The notes under the pieces are model-generated. The model saw only the letters and a program-made list of their open reading frames with translations, was not told where the DNA came from and ran no database searches. 57,950 nucleotides of DNA from Stutzerimonas kirkiae (GTDB taxonomy: Bacteria; Pseudomonadota; Gammaproteobacteria; Pseudomonadales; Pseudomonadaceae). Positions 27,717-34,980 of the stretch are shown in pieces (position 1 is the first letter of the stretch; each line of letters begins with the position of its first letter). The position numbers and the translations under genes are program-made. The stretch covers positions 1 to 57,950 of the forward strand of contig NZ_QJUO01000030.1 of assembly GCF_004327335.1 (NCBI RefSeq), read 5' to 3'.

Positions 27717-29156
27717 CTAGCCTACGACTGCTCCTTCCATGCATAGCCGCGCCGCCAGTTCGCCCAGGGTCTGCAACGCCTGGTCGACGCTGGCGCTCCA
27801 GGGAATCCCGCAATTCAGGCGGATGCAATGGTTGAACTGTTCGGTGTTGCTGAAGATCAGCCCCGGGGCGATGCTGATGCCCCGCTCCAGCGCCCAGGCA
27901 TGCAGGATCTTGGTATTGACCCTGGCCGGCAGGCTGACCCATAGGATGAAGTTGCCCTTGGGCCGGGTCATCTGCGTGCCGTCGGGGAAATAGCGCTGCA
28001 CCGCCAGTTGATAGGCCGAGATATTGCTGCAGTATTCCTGGCGGATATAGCGCAGGTGGCGGTCGTAGCCGCCATTCTCCAGGTAGGCCGCCACCCCCAG
28101 TTGCGTCACGCTGCACGCCGAGTAGGTGCTGAAGGTCTGCAAGCGCTGCAACGCATCGTGGTAACGCCCGGCGATCACCCAGCCGATGCGCACGCCCGGC
28201 GACAGGGTCTTGGAAAAACTGGAGCAATAGAGCACGCGGTCATTGCGGTCCTGTGACTTGAGCGCCTTGAACACACCCTGCTCGAACACCAGCTCACCGT
28301 AGATATCGTCCTCGATGACGCGGAAATCGAAACGCTCGGCGACCTCCAGCAACTGCTTCTGGCGGCTGTCGCTCATGGCGCCACCCAGCGGGTTGCTCAG
28401 CCGCGCGGTCATCACCAGGGTCTTGATCGGCCACTGGGCGGCGGCCAGTTGCAGTGCCTCGACGCTGATGCCGGTGTCCGGGTCGCTGGGAATCTCGATG
28501 ACCTTCAGCCCCAGCAGGTCGGCCAGTTGCAGCAGGCCGTAGTAGCTCGGCGACTCAACGGCGATCAGGTCACCCGGCCCGGTCAGCACCCGCAGCGCCA
28601 TCTGCAGCGCATCGACACAGCCATGGGTGATGATCACCTCGCCGGGATCGACCACCACGCCGGCATCGCGCATGCGAATCGCCACCTGCCGGCGCAAGGG
28701 CTCGTAGCCGGGGCTGAACACATAGCTGAAGGCCCGGGCGCTCTGGAAACGGGTGACCCGCGACAGGTACTGGCGCAATGCGCGGATCGGCAGGTAATCG
28801 GCATGCGGTACGGCAGCTCCCAGCGGAATCACACCCTCGCGCCGCGACTCGCTGAGCACCTGGGCGATGATGCTGCTGCGTGTGACCAGTTGCGGCCGCT
28901 CCACCTGGGCGATATCCGGTGTAGGCGCGGTCAACGCCGGCGTCTGGTGCACATAGAAACCCGACTGCGGGCGCGCGCGGATCATGCCCTGGTCTTCCAG
29001 GTTGGCGTAGGCCTGCAGCACCGTCGCATGGCTGACATTCAGCCGCTGGCTCATCTTGCGCACCGAGGGCACACGCTCTCCCGGCCGGTAGACGCCACGG
29101 CGAATATCCTCGGCCAACTGCCGGGCTATGCGTTGGTAGAGCAACAGATTGGTCAT
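27717..29156 (-). CDS. MocR-type GntR regulator with aminotransferase-like domain
   Basis: The 479-residue protein has a GntR winged helix at about 5-70 (YQRIARQLAEDIRRGVYRPG, VSHATVLQAYANLEDQGMIR). A class I/II aminotransferase fold follows, with the PLP lysine at about Lys316 in SSFSKTLSPG, Asp/Tyr in IEDDIYGEL (about 281-289) and Asn255 in SNPLGG. MocR proteins use PLP or an amino compound as effector and usually control a neighbouring gene; the natural divergent partner here is missing (only repeats lie upstream), so the target is unknown. Confidence 0.85.
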   Translation of the reverse strand: MTNLLLYQRIARQLAEDIRRGVYRPGERVPSVRKMSQRLNVSHATVLQAYANLEDQGMIRARPQSGFYVHQTPALTAPTPDIAQVERPQLVTRSSIIAQVLSESRREGVIPLGAAVPHADYLPIRALRQYLSRVTRFQSARAFSYVFSPGYEPLRRQVAIRMRDAGVVVDPGEVIITHGCVDALQMALRVLTGPGDLIAVESPSYYGLLQLADLLGLKVIEIPSDPDTGISVEALQLAAAQWPIKTLVMTARLSNPLGGAMSDSRQKQLLEVAERFDFRVIEDDIYGELVFEQGVFKALKSQDRNDRVLYCSSFSKTLSPGVRIGWVIAGRYHDALQRLQTFSTYSACSVTQLGVAAYLENGGYDRHLRYIRQEYCSNISAYQLAVQRYFPDGTQMTRPKGNFILWVSLPARVNTKILHAWALERGISIAPGLIFSNTEQFNHCIRLNCGIPWSASVDQALQTLGELAARLCMEGAVVG

Positions 29157-29255
29157 GACGCGAGTTCCCAGGCAACTGAACCGTAACAGTAGCCTATCTC
29201 GCCACGAATTGACCGGTACAGTTTGCGTCGAACAGATGGATATACCACCACCAGC

Positions 29256-29357
29256 CAGGGCATCGTGCTACACCGGCGAGACGCTTAGAAAAAGGCGCTG
29301 GAGGCTGGAAAGCCGGACGAAAAGCATCAGCTCCCCGCTGTTTCGTTCGGCCTCCGG
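29256..29357. repeat. Diverged family-A repeat
   Basis: CAGGGCATCGTGCTACACCG, then GCTTAGAAAAAGGCGCTGG, a GAGGCTGGAAAGCCGGACG arm, and a right arm GTTTCGTTCGGCCTCCGG. The 5' segment matches the leading part of the copies at 34743 and 37024, with several changes. It lies in the 274-bp gap 29157-29430. Confidence 0.65.
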
Positions 29358-29430
29358 TTGCAGGGCGCACCGAGGTTATCCGCCGCGGTGCCGCCGGTGC
29401 GCACCGCGCAGCCGACACGGAACGAGCGTG

Positions 29431-30219
29431 TCAGCGCAGCGGCGCCAGCCGTCCCTGCTCGTCCGAGAAGAGAATTTCCACCCGGCGATTCTGCGCCCGG
29501 CCACGCGCCGAGGCATTCTCCGCCAGCGGATACAGGTGCCCGTAACCGACCACGTCGATACGCGAAGCCTCGACCCCCAGGCTGACCAGCAGGTCGGCGA
29601 CCACCTGCGCGCGCGCCCGGGAAAGTCGCTGGTTATCCTCTTCATCGCCACGATTGTCGGTATAACCCTCGATCCGTACCGAGCGCGCCGGATTCAATTG
29701 CAGGAACTGCACGAGCTTGAGCAGGGTGCGATTGGCCGCCGGGCTCAACTCGGTGGAGTTCGCCGGGAACAACACATCGCCCAGGGTCATCAGCAGGCCG
29801 CGATCGGTCTCGGTGGCCGCCAGGCTGATCAACTGCTCCTGCTGATCCTGCCTGGGCACGGCCACCCTGGCACCCTGCAGCGCCAGTTGCATGCGCTCGC
29901 GCTGGCGCTGCAACTGCCGCTCACGCTCGCGGCCTTGCGCCAGCTCGGCATGCTCACGGGCGATCTGGCTATAGCGCTGGCTCAGGTAACTGTAGTGCCG
30001 GACATCCTCGCCACTGCCGAGGTAGCCCTGGAAACGCTGCGCCCGCTCCAGGGTTTCAGCAGCCCGCAAGACATCCTTCGGCGCCTCGCGCATGATCGCC
30101 TGATCGTCCTGCAACGCACGGTAGGCCGCCTCCGCCTCTGCCAGCGCACGCGTCTGTTCTTCCGTGGCACATCCCGCCAGGCCCAGCGCCAGCAATGGCG
30201 CCAGCATCGATATTTTCAT
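29431..30219 (-). CDS. OmpA-family lipoprotein with DUF4398-like N-terminal domain
   Basis: The 262-residue protein begins MKISMLAPLLALGLAGCA, with lipobox LAGC (Cys17). Residues of about 20-100 form a helical DUF4398-like region (LAEAEAAYRALQDDQ...DVLRAAETLERAQRF); a charged coiled-coil stretch follows (QGRERERQLQRQRERMQ). The C-terminal OmpA domain has RSVRIEGYTDNRGDEEDNQR and RAQNRRVEILFSD. It is probably an outer-membrane lipoprotein binding peptidoglycan. It overlaps the upstream DUF4398 gene by 4 bases and both should be one operon. Confidence 0.85.
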   Translation of the reverse strand: MKISMLAPLLALGLAGCATEEQTRALAEAEAAYRALQDDQAIMREAPKDVLRAAETLERAQRFQGYLGSGEDVRHYSYLSQRYSQIAREHAELAQGRERERQLQRQRERMQLALQGARVAVPRQDQQEQLISLAATETDRGLLMTLGDVLFPANSTELSPAANRTLLKLVQFLQLNPARSVRIEGYTDNRGDEEDNQRLSRARAQVVADLLVSLGVEASRIDVVGYGHLYPLAENASARGRAQNRRVEILFSDEQGRLAPLR

Positions 30220-30587
30220 TGCAGGGCCCCCACCTGTTTGCGCAACTGCTCGATCTGCCGCTCCAGCTCGGCCTGCTGGGCCCTGTTCTTTTCATTGAGC
30301 ACCCGCGCCTCGGCCAGGCGTGCATCCAGTTCGGCCTGCTCGGCCAGGATGCGCGCCTGCCGGTAACGCTGGTGCACCATCTCGGCATGGGCCAGGCCGA
30401 GCTTCTGCTGCGCCAGTCTCAACTCGGGCGCATCCTCACTGGCGCCGCCAACCGCACGCGCCTGCACGATCACCTGCTCGCTCAAGCGCAATTGCTCGGT
30501 GGGCAGCGGATCACGGGCACAGCCATACAGCAGCGCCAATGGCACGAGCGCCAGGGGAAACAAGGCATGGCAGCCAGTCTTTCTCAT
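30216..30587 (-). CDS. DUF4398-like small lipoprotein
   Basis: The 123-residue protein has a basic start and hydrophobic core (ALFPLALVPLALLYGC) with lipobox-like LYGC, giving lipidated Cys23. The mature part is almost entirely helical and charged (ELRLAQQKLGLAHAEMVHQR, then LDARLAEARVLNEKNRAQQA), as in the DUF4398 family, where a short helical hairpin is expected. I start at ATG 30587; the open frame to 30668 adds sequence that would hide the signal. Its stop overlaps the OmpA-family gene start. Confidence 0.78.
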   Translation of the reverse strand: MRKTGCHALFPLALVPLALLYGCARDPLPTEQLRLSEQVIVQARAVGGASEDAPELRLAQQKLGLAHAEMVHQRYRQARILAEQAELDARLAEARVLNEKNRAQQAELERQIEQLRKQVGALQ

Positions 30588-30685
30588 AAAATCGCGATCC
30601 TCGAAGAAACGCCGGCGCCACAGCCACCGGCAAAGGCCTCTCACAGAAGCGGGCAGGCCGCGAAGCACTCGAGGCTCGAAGGCCC

Positions 30686-30709
30686 GGCGCGGCCAAGGCC
30701 GCTCCTACC
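30686..30709. repeat. Single REP-like sequence
   Basis: GCGCGGCCAAGGCCGCTCCTAC matches one half of the Pseudomonas REP palindrome. It lies between the DUF4398 gene and the binding-protein gene on the same strand. Confidence 0.6.
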
Positions 30710-30738
30710 TGTATCGAACACCTGGCAATGGAGGGTTC

Positions 30739-31521
30739 TCAACGCTGTGAGGTCTGCTGTTCCTGCCAGCGTTTCAGGTTATCCAGCAGCAGCTTGCGGG
30801 TCACACCGGAAGCCTGCAATTCTCGCATTTTCCGCTCCAGTTGTACGCGCAAGGCGGCATCGTTGCAGGACGAGTCGTGGCCGATCGCCAAGTGCATGCC
30901 GCGCTGCGCGACGGCAGGCTCCAGGCGCTGCAGCGAATCCAGCTCGCCCAACGCGCCTAACCGCGCCACGGCGCCATAGCGTTCGTACAGCAGGTAATCG
31001 ACCTTGCCGCCCAACAACTGCTGCAGGCCCTGGGCGAAACTGGCCGCATTCTCCAGTTGCAAGTGCCCGTCAATCACGCCATCGCCGCCCCTGGGCAGCA
31101 GGCCACGATGCCCGAGCAGATGCCCGGGCTCGGCATAGACCATGGGCTGGTCACGGCGTACCCAGGCGGAGGTATCCAATACCGCAATCGCCGGCTCGAT
31201 GAAGTCCATGGTCGGCACCGACGCTGGCACCAGGGCATCGGCCAGGATATCCATGCGCCCGCTCTCGACCTCGCGCCAGGCCGCCTGTGCATCACCGCTG
31301 CGCAGTACGTCGATGGTCAGGCCAAGGGAATTGCCGATACGCTTGAGCAAGTCCGCATTGCTACCGATCAGGCGCTTGCCGTCCTGCGGGTCGCGCCAGA
31401 GGAACGGCGGGTTGTCCTGCGCACCGGTGGCGACCAGGTAATCGCACTTGCCTACGGCGGCAGTGGCCCACTGAGGCAGCGCCGCGAGAACACTCAGCAG
31501 AATGGAACAGACAAGACGCAT
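30739..31521 (-). CDS. Periplasmic solute-binding protein, family 3 type
   Basis: The 260-residue protein has a signal peptide (MRLVCSILLSVLAALPQWATA) cleaved before AVGKC. The mature part follows the amino-acid-binding family: DNPPFLWRDPQDGKRLIGSN, ADLLKRIGNSLGLTIDVLRS, and WREVESGRMDILADALVPAS. It has no neighbouring ABC permease or ATPase, so it may be a sensor-like or orphan binding protein. The ATG at 31521 was chosen because the frame to 31833 extends into the MITE-like element. Confidence 0.75.
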   Translation of the reverse strand: MRLVCSILLSVLAALPQWATAAVGKCDYLVATGAQDNPPFLWRDPQDGKRLIGSNADLLKRIGNSLGLTIDVLRSGDAQAAWREVESGRMDILADALVPASVPTMDFIEPAIAVLDTSAWVRRDQPMVYAEPGHLLGHRGLLPRGGDGVIDGHLQLENAASFAQGLQQLLGGKVDYLLYERYGAVARLGALGELDSLQRLEPAVAQRGMHLAIGHDSSCNDAALRVQLERKMRELQASGVTRKLLLDNLKRWQEQQTSQR

Positions 31522-31600
31522 GGGCCGACAGCCTCCTTCGAATCCATGAGCGACCGGCAAGGCCGCGCATAGTAGCATCCGCCGCCCCGGGGCGACGCCC

Positions 31601-31917
31601 AGAACCTGTTCACGATCTCGCGAGCGGGGTCCGGCAAGGCGCAACGACCCAAGGGAGTAACAGCCGAAGGCTGTTCCTAAGGGTGAGCGCCAGCGAATCA
31701 AACAGGCGAGAAACATAGCGGAGCGAAGTAACAGCCGAAGGCTGGCCCGCCAGGGTGGCGCGCGGCGAGTCAAGCGGAGTTTACCAGTGGCAAATGAGCA
31801 TGGCTCGCTTCGCTCGCCCCTTCGGCGCCGCACTGGAAGTGCGTTAGCCGCAAGCGGCTTGCCGGGCCTGTTTTTAACGCAGCGGGGCCGACGCGCGGCA
31901 GATCGTGAACAGGTTCT
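31601..31917. mobile_element. MITE-like element with perfect 18-bp terminal inverted repeats
   Basis: The left end AGAACCTGTTCACGATCT (31601-31618) is exactly reverse-complementary to the right end (31900-31917). Inside, AGTAACAGCCGAAGGCTG occurs at 31656-31673 and 31727-31744, the core of two diverged units of about 71 bp. No transposase is encoded, so this is a non-autonomous element or an interspersed repeat. The last base of the right repeat is also the first base of the reversed stop codon of the AsnC-type gene. Confidence 0.75.
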
Positions 31918-32393
31918 CAGGCGCCTGCCTTGCTGGCGAGGTAATGCAGGGGCAAGCGGGTGGTGGACTTGATCTGCTCCATGGCGAAGCTGGAGCTTAC
32001 ATCGGTGATGCCGGGAATCCGGATCAGGCGCTTGTAGACCGTGTCGTAGCCGGAGATATCCGGGATCACGATACGCAGCAGGTAGTCGGTGTCGCCGGCC
32101 ATGCGGTAGCAGTCGACCACTTCCTCCATGGTGCTGATAGCGGCGTGGAACTGCTCGAGCCAGTCGGCATTGTGCTGGTTGGTGCGGATCGCCGCGAACA
32201 CCGTGACCGCGACATTCAACTGGCGCGGATCGAGCAGCGCCACGCGGCCACGAATCACCCCCAGCTCTTCCAGGCGCTGGATACGCCGCCAGCAGGCGGT
32301 GTTGCCCAGGCCGACCCGCTCGGCGATCTGCGCAACGGAACGCACGCAGTCATCCTGCAACAGATCCAGAATCCCCCGATCGAACTTGTCCAC
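31917..32393 (-). CDS. Lrp/AsnC-family transcriptional regulator
   Basis: The 158-residue protein has an N-terminal helix-turn-helix (MDKFDRGILDLLQDDCVRSV, then AERVGLGNTACWRRIQRLEE) and a C-terminal RAM ligand-binding domain (RMAGDTDYLLRIVIPDISGY). It is divergent from the cysteine desulfurase gene, so it probably controls that gene in response to an amino acid, perhaps cysteine. Its stop codon lies at the edge of the MITE-like element; the element has not truncated the protein. Confidence 0.87.
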   Translation of the reverse strand: MDKFDRGILDLLQDDCVRSVAQIAERVGLGNTACWRRIQRLEELGVIRGRVALLDPRQLNVAVTVFAAIRTNQHNADWLEQFHAAISTMEEVVDCYRMAGDTDYLLRIVIPDISGYDTVYKRLIRIPGITDVSSSFAMEQIKSTTRLPLHYLASKAGA

Positions 32394-32606
32394 GGCTGCA
32401 CTTCCGCGCCAGGGGCCATTTATTCCAGATTGGAATAAATAAATTCACATGGATTTTATCCATGGAAATATCAGTCTAAAAAAATGGCCGAAATGAAAAA
32501 ATATTCTCCATTAATACAAAAACAGGGATCAATAATCAAAAAAATTCTCCAACAGCGTTAGTAGCATTTCCAGCCACATATCCACCGAAATCGTCCGCGA
32601 AACACC
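32394..32606. promoter_or_regulatory. AT-rich divergent promoter with two palindromes
   Basis: This 213-bp region lies between the AsnC-type and desulfurase genes. A perfect 9-bp inverted repeat ATTTATTCC-agatt-GGAATAAAT (32418-32440) is followed 7 bp later by CATGGAT-ttt-ATCCATG (32448-32464). Both lie close to the regulator gene and are plausible operators for it. From 32470 to 32560 the sequence is A-rich, unlike the rest of the window. Confidence 0.6.
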
Positions 32607-33746
32607 ATGACCACATTACCCCTGTACTTCGATTACGCCGCCACCACCCCCGTCGACGACCGTGTCATCCAGGCCATGCTCGGCTGCCTGGGCAATAGCG
32701 GCACCTTTGGCAACCCCGCTTCCAGCTCCCATGCCTTCGGCCAGCATGCCCGCGCCGCCGTGGAGCTGGCGCGGCGCCAGGTGGCGGAACTGGTCGGCGC
32801 CAGTGCGGACGACCTGATCTGGACCTCCGGCGCCACCGAATCGAACAACCTGGCCCTCAAGGGCGTCGCCCAGGGCGGCGACGGCACACGCCGGCACATC
32901 ATCACCAGCCGCCTGGAACACAAGGCGGTGCTGGATACGGTCCTGCAACTGGAGCAGCAAGGTTTCCCGGTGACCTGGCTGGAACCCGACCATGAGGGCC
33001 TGATCCAGCCCGAGGCGGTACGCGCCGCCCTGCGCGACGACACCCTGCTGGTGTCGCTGATGCGGGTCAACAACGAGCTGGGCACCCTGACCGACATCGC
33101 CGCCATCGGCGCGCTGGTCCGTGAGCATGGCGCCCTGTTCCACGTCGATGCCGCCCAGGCGACCGGCAAGGTGGACATCGACCTGGCCGGGCTGGCGGTG
33201 GACCTGATGTCCTTCTCCGCGCACAAGACCTATGGGCCGAAGGGCATCGGCATGCTCTACGTCGGCGAGCGCGCCCGCGAACTGCTACGGGCGCAGATCC
33301 ACGGCGGCGGGCATGAACAGGGCTTGCGCTCCGGCACCCTGGCCACCCACCAGATCGTCGGCATGGGCAGCGCCTTCGCCTTCGCCCGGGCGGAAATGGC
33401 GGAAGAACGCCAGCGTATCGGCGAGCTCTCCGCGCTGTTGCGCGATGCCCTGCTGGCCTTGCCCGGCGTGCGCCTCAACGGCAGCGCCAAGCAGCGCATC
33501 CCGCACACCCTCAACCTGCTGATCGAGCGCCCCGGCTTCGAACCCGGCGACCTCGGCGCGGACCTGGCGCTGTCCACCACCTCCGCCTGCAACTCGGCCA
33601 GCGGCGGCCCTTCCCATGTGCTGCTGGCCCTCGGCCTGAGCCCGGCCCAGGCCTACAGCAGCCTGCGCCTGAGCCTGGGCCGGCACACCCGGCGCGAGGA
33701 AGTGCAACGGGCCATCGAAATCATCCGCCAGGCATTGGCGGGATAG
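32607..33746 (+). CDS. Cysteine desulfurase, IscS/NifS class V aminotransferase
   Basis: This 379-residue PLP enzyme takes sulfur from cysteine to give alanine and a persulfide. It has YFDYAATTPVDDRV at the start, SGATESNNLALKGVA, LEHKAVLD, the Schiff-base lysine at Lys207 in SFSAHKTYGPKG, and the persulfide cysteine at Cys328 in SACNSASGGP. It is shorter than housekeeping IscS (about 404) and has no isc genes beside it. The divergent Lrp/AsnC gene suggests cysteine-responsive control, pointing to cysteine turnover rather than general Fe-S assembly. Confidence 0.85.
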   Translation: MTTLPLYFDYAATTPVDDRVIQAMLGCLGNSGTFGNPASSSHAFGQHARAAVELARRQVAELVGASADDLIWTSGATESNNLALKGVAQGGDGTRRHIITSRLEHKAVLDTVLQLEQQGFPVTWLEPDHEGLIQPEAVRAALRDDTLLVSLMRVNNELGTLTDIAAIGALVREHGALFHVDAAQATGKVDIDLAGLAVDLMSFSAHKTYGPKGIGMLYVGERARELLRAQIHGGGHEQGLRSGTLATHQIVGMGSAFAFARAEMAEERQRIGELSALLRDALLALPGVRLNGSAKQRIPHTLNLLIERPGFEPGDLGADLALSTTSACNSASGGPSHVLLALGLSPAQAYSSLRLSLGRHTRREEVQRAIEIIRQALAG

Positions 33747-33774
33747 AGGCAGCAGCAAGCCCAAAGAGCCGATT

Positions 33775-33847
33775 AAAAGCGCTGGCTGGACGTGGAAGCC
33801 TTGGTTTCGGATGCTTTTTCGTCCAGCCTCCAGCCTCCAGCGCTTTT
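33775..33847. repeat. Family-A hairpin downstream of the desulfurase gene
   Basis: AAAAGCGCTGG (33775-33785) pairs perfectly with CCAGCGCTTTT (33837-33847); inner parts CTGGACGTGG and TTTTTCGTCCAGCC pair less well. The T-run at the right end makes it a likely terminator for the plus-strand gene. Confidence 0.75.
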
Positions 33848-33976
33848 ATCGAAGCCCCTGACCTGTAACACGATCGCCCTGACACCACAGCCTTCCGACT
33901 TGTAGCTTGTAGCTTGTAGCTTGCTTATGATCCCACTCCGCGACGATTCCAATAAAAACAATCGACGGAGCAGCCC

Positions 33977-34735
33977 ATGTCCCTCAGCGATATTCTCCTG
34001 CTGGTGCTAGCCGGCTTTGCCGCAGGCGGTATGAATGCACTGGCCGGCGGCGGTACCTTCTTCTCGTTCCCGGCGCTGCTGGCCATCGGCCTGCCACCGG
34101 TCACCGCCAATGCCACCAATGCCGTCGCGCTCTGGCCGGCCAGCCTGTCCGGCGCCTGGGCGGCCCGTTCCAGCCTGCAACCCCTCGGGCGCTACCTGCT
34201 GCCGCTGTTGCTGGCGGGCCTGGCCGGTGGCCTGCTGGGCGGGCTGTCGCTGCTGGGCGGCGGCGACGATGTGTTTCGCCGGATGATCCCCTGGCTGCTG
34301 CTCGTCGCGACCCTGCTGTTCGCCTTCAGCCCCTGGCTGGGACGGCTGCTGGCGGCCCGACGCGAAGAAGCCGAGCGCCCGCCGCACACACCGGCCTCCC
34401 TCGCCGCACACGGGCTGGTATCGGTCTACGGCGGCTACTTCGGCGCCGGCATGGGCATCCTGCAACTGGCGGCCTTCTCCATCGAAGGGCACCCACTGGT
34501 ACGCTCGAATGCCTTGAAGAACCTGATCTCGGCGGTGATCTACAGCGTCGCCAGCCTGACCTTCATCATCGCCGGGCGCGTCAGTTGGCCCGAGTTGCTG
34601 GTGCTGTTGGCCGGTACCATCCTCGGCGGCTACGCGGGCGGCGCCCTGAGCCAGAAACTGCCGGCGCGCTGGCTGCGCGTGCTGGTCATCACCGTCGGCG
34701 GCGGGATGACCCTCTACTATTTCTGCATCACCTGA
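33977..34735 (+). CDS. TSUP (TauE/SafE) family membrane transporter
   Basis: This 252-residue protein has about eight hydrophobic segments. The N-terminal motif AAGGMNALAGGGTFFSFPAL and the second-half repeat LVSVYGGYFGAGMGILQLAA are the TauE/SafE signature, duplicated by internal symmetry. Family members export sulfite, sulfoacetate or other organic anions. It lies near other sulfur genes but alone, and a GGAG site precedes the start. The substrate is inferred only from the family. Confidence 0.83.
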   Translation: MSLSDILLLVLAGFAAGGMNALAGGGTFFSFPALLAIGLPPVTANATNAVALWPASLSGAWAARSSLQPLGRYLLPLLLAGLAGGLLGGLSLLGGGDDVFRRMIPWLLLVATLLFAFSPWLGRLLAARREEAERPPHTPASLAAHGLVSVYGGYFGAGMGILQLAAFSIEGHPLVRSNALKNLISAVIYSVASLTFIIAGRVSWPELLVLLAGTILGGYAGGALSQKLPARWLRVLVITVGGGMTLYYFCIT

Positions 34736-34742
34736 ATCGCAG

Positions 34743-34885
34743 CGTGCGCCATGCGCACCAGGGCGATCACACTATGCCGTTATTCCCGGAAAGGAGCTTC
34801 GACAAAAGCGCTGGAGGCTGGAGGCTGGACGAAAAACACCGCTTGCCACGCGCTTTCGTCCAGCCTCCAGCGCTGTTTTCGGCTG
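34743..34885. repeat. Well-preserved family-A repeat
   Basis: It starts with GTGCGCCATGCGCACCAGGG, then CGATCACACTATGCCGTTAT, GGAGCTTCGACAAAAGCGCT, GGAGGCTGGAGGCTGGACG and the right arm CGTCCAGCCTCCAGCGC. A triplicated GGCTGGA microrepeat is visible. It lies in the 245-bp gap before rep. Confidence 0.78.
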
Positions 34886-34980
34886 TTTGCCGTGCCCTGC
34901 GGTGCGCACGACGGACCCTACGGCAGCGGCGACCGAACTGCTAGAATGCCCGGCCTTTCGCACGACAGCCGATCATCGCC

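Noticed and set aside
27583..28227. 214-codon minus-strand frame over the atsC-MocR junction
   Set aside because: It overlaps the MocR gene in another frame and includes the inverted repeat; no protein family matches.
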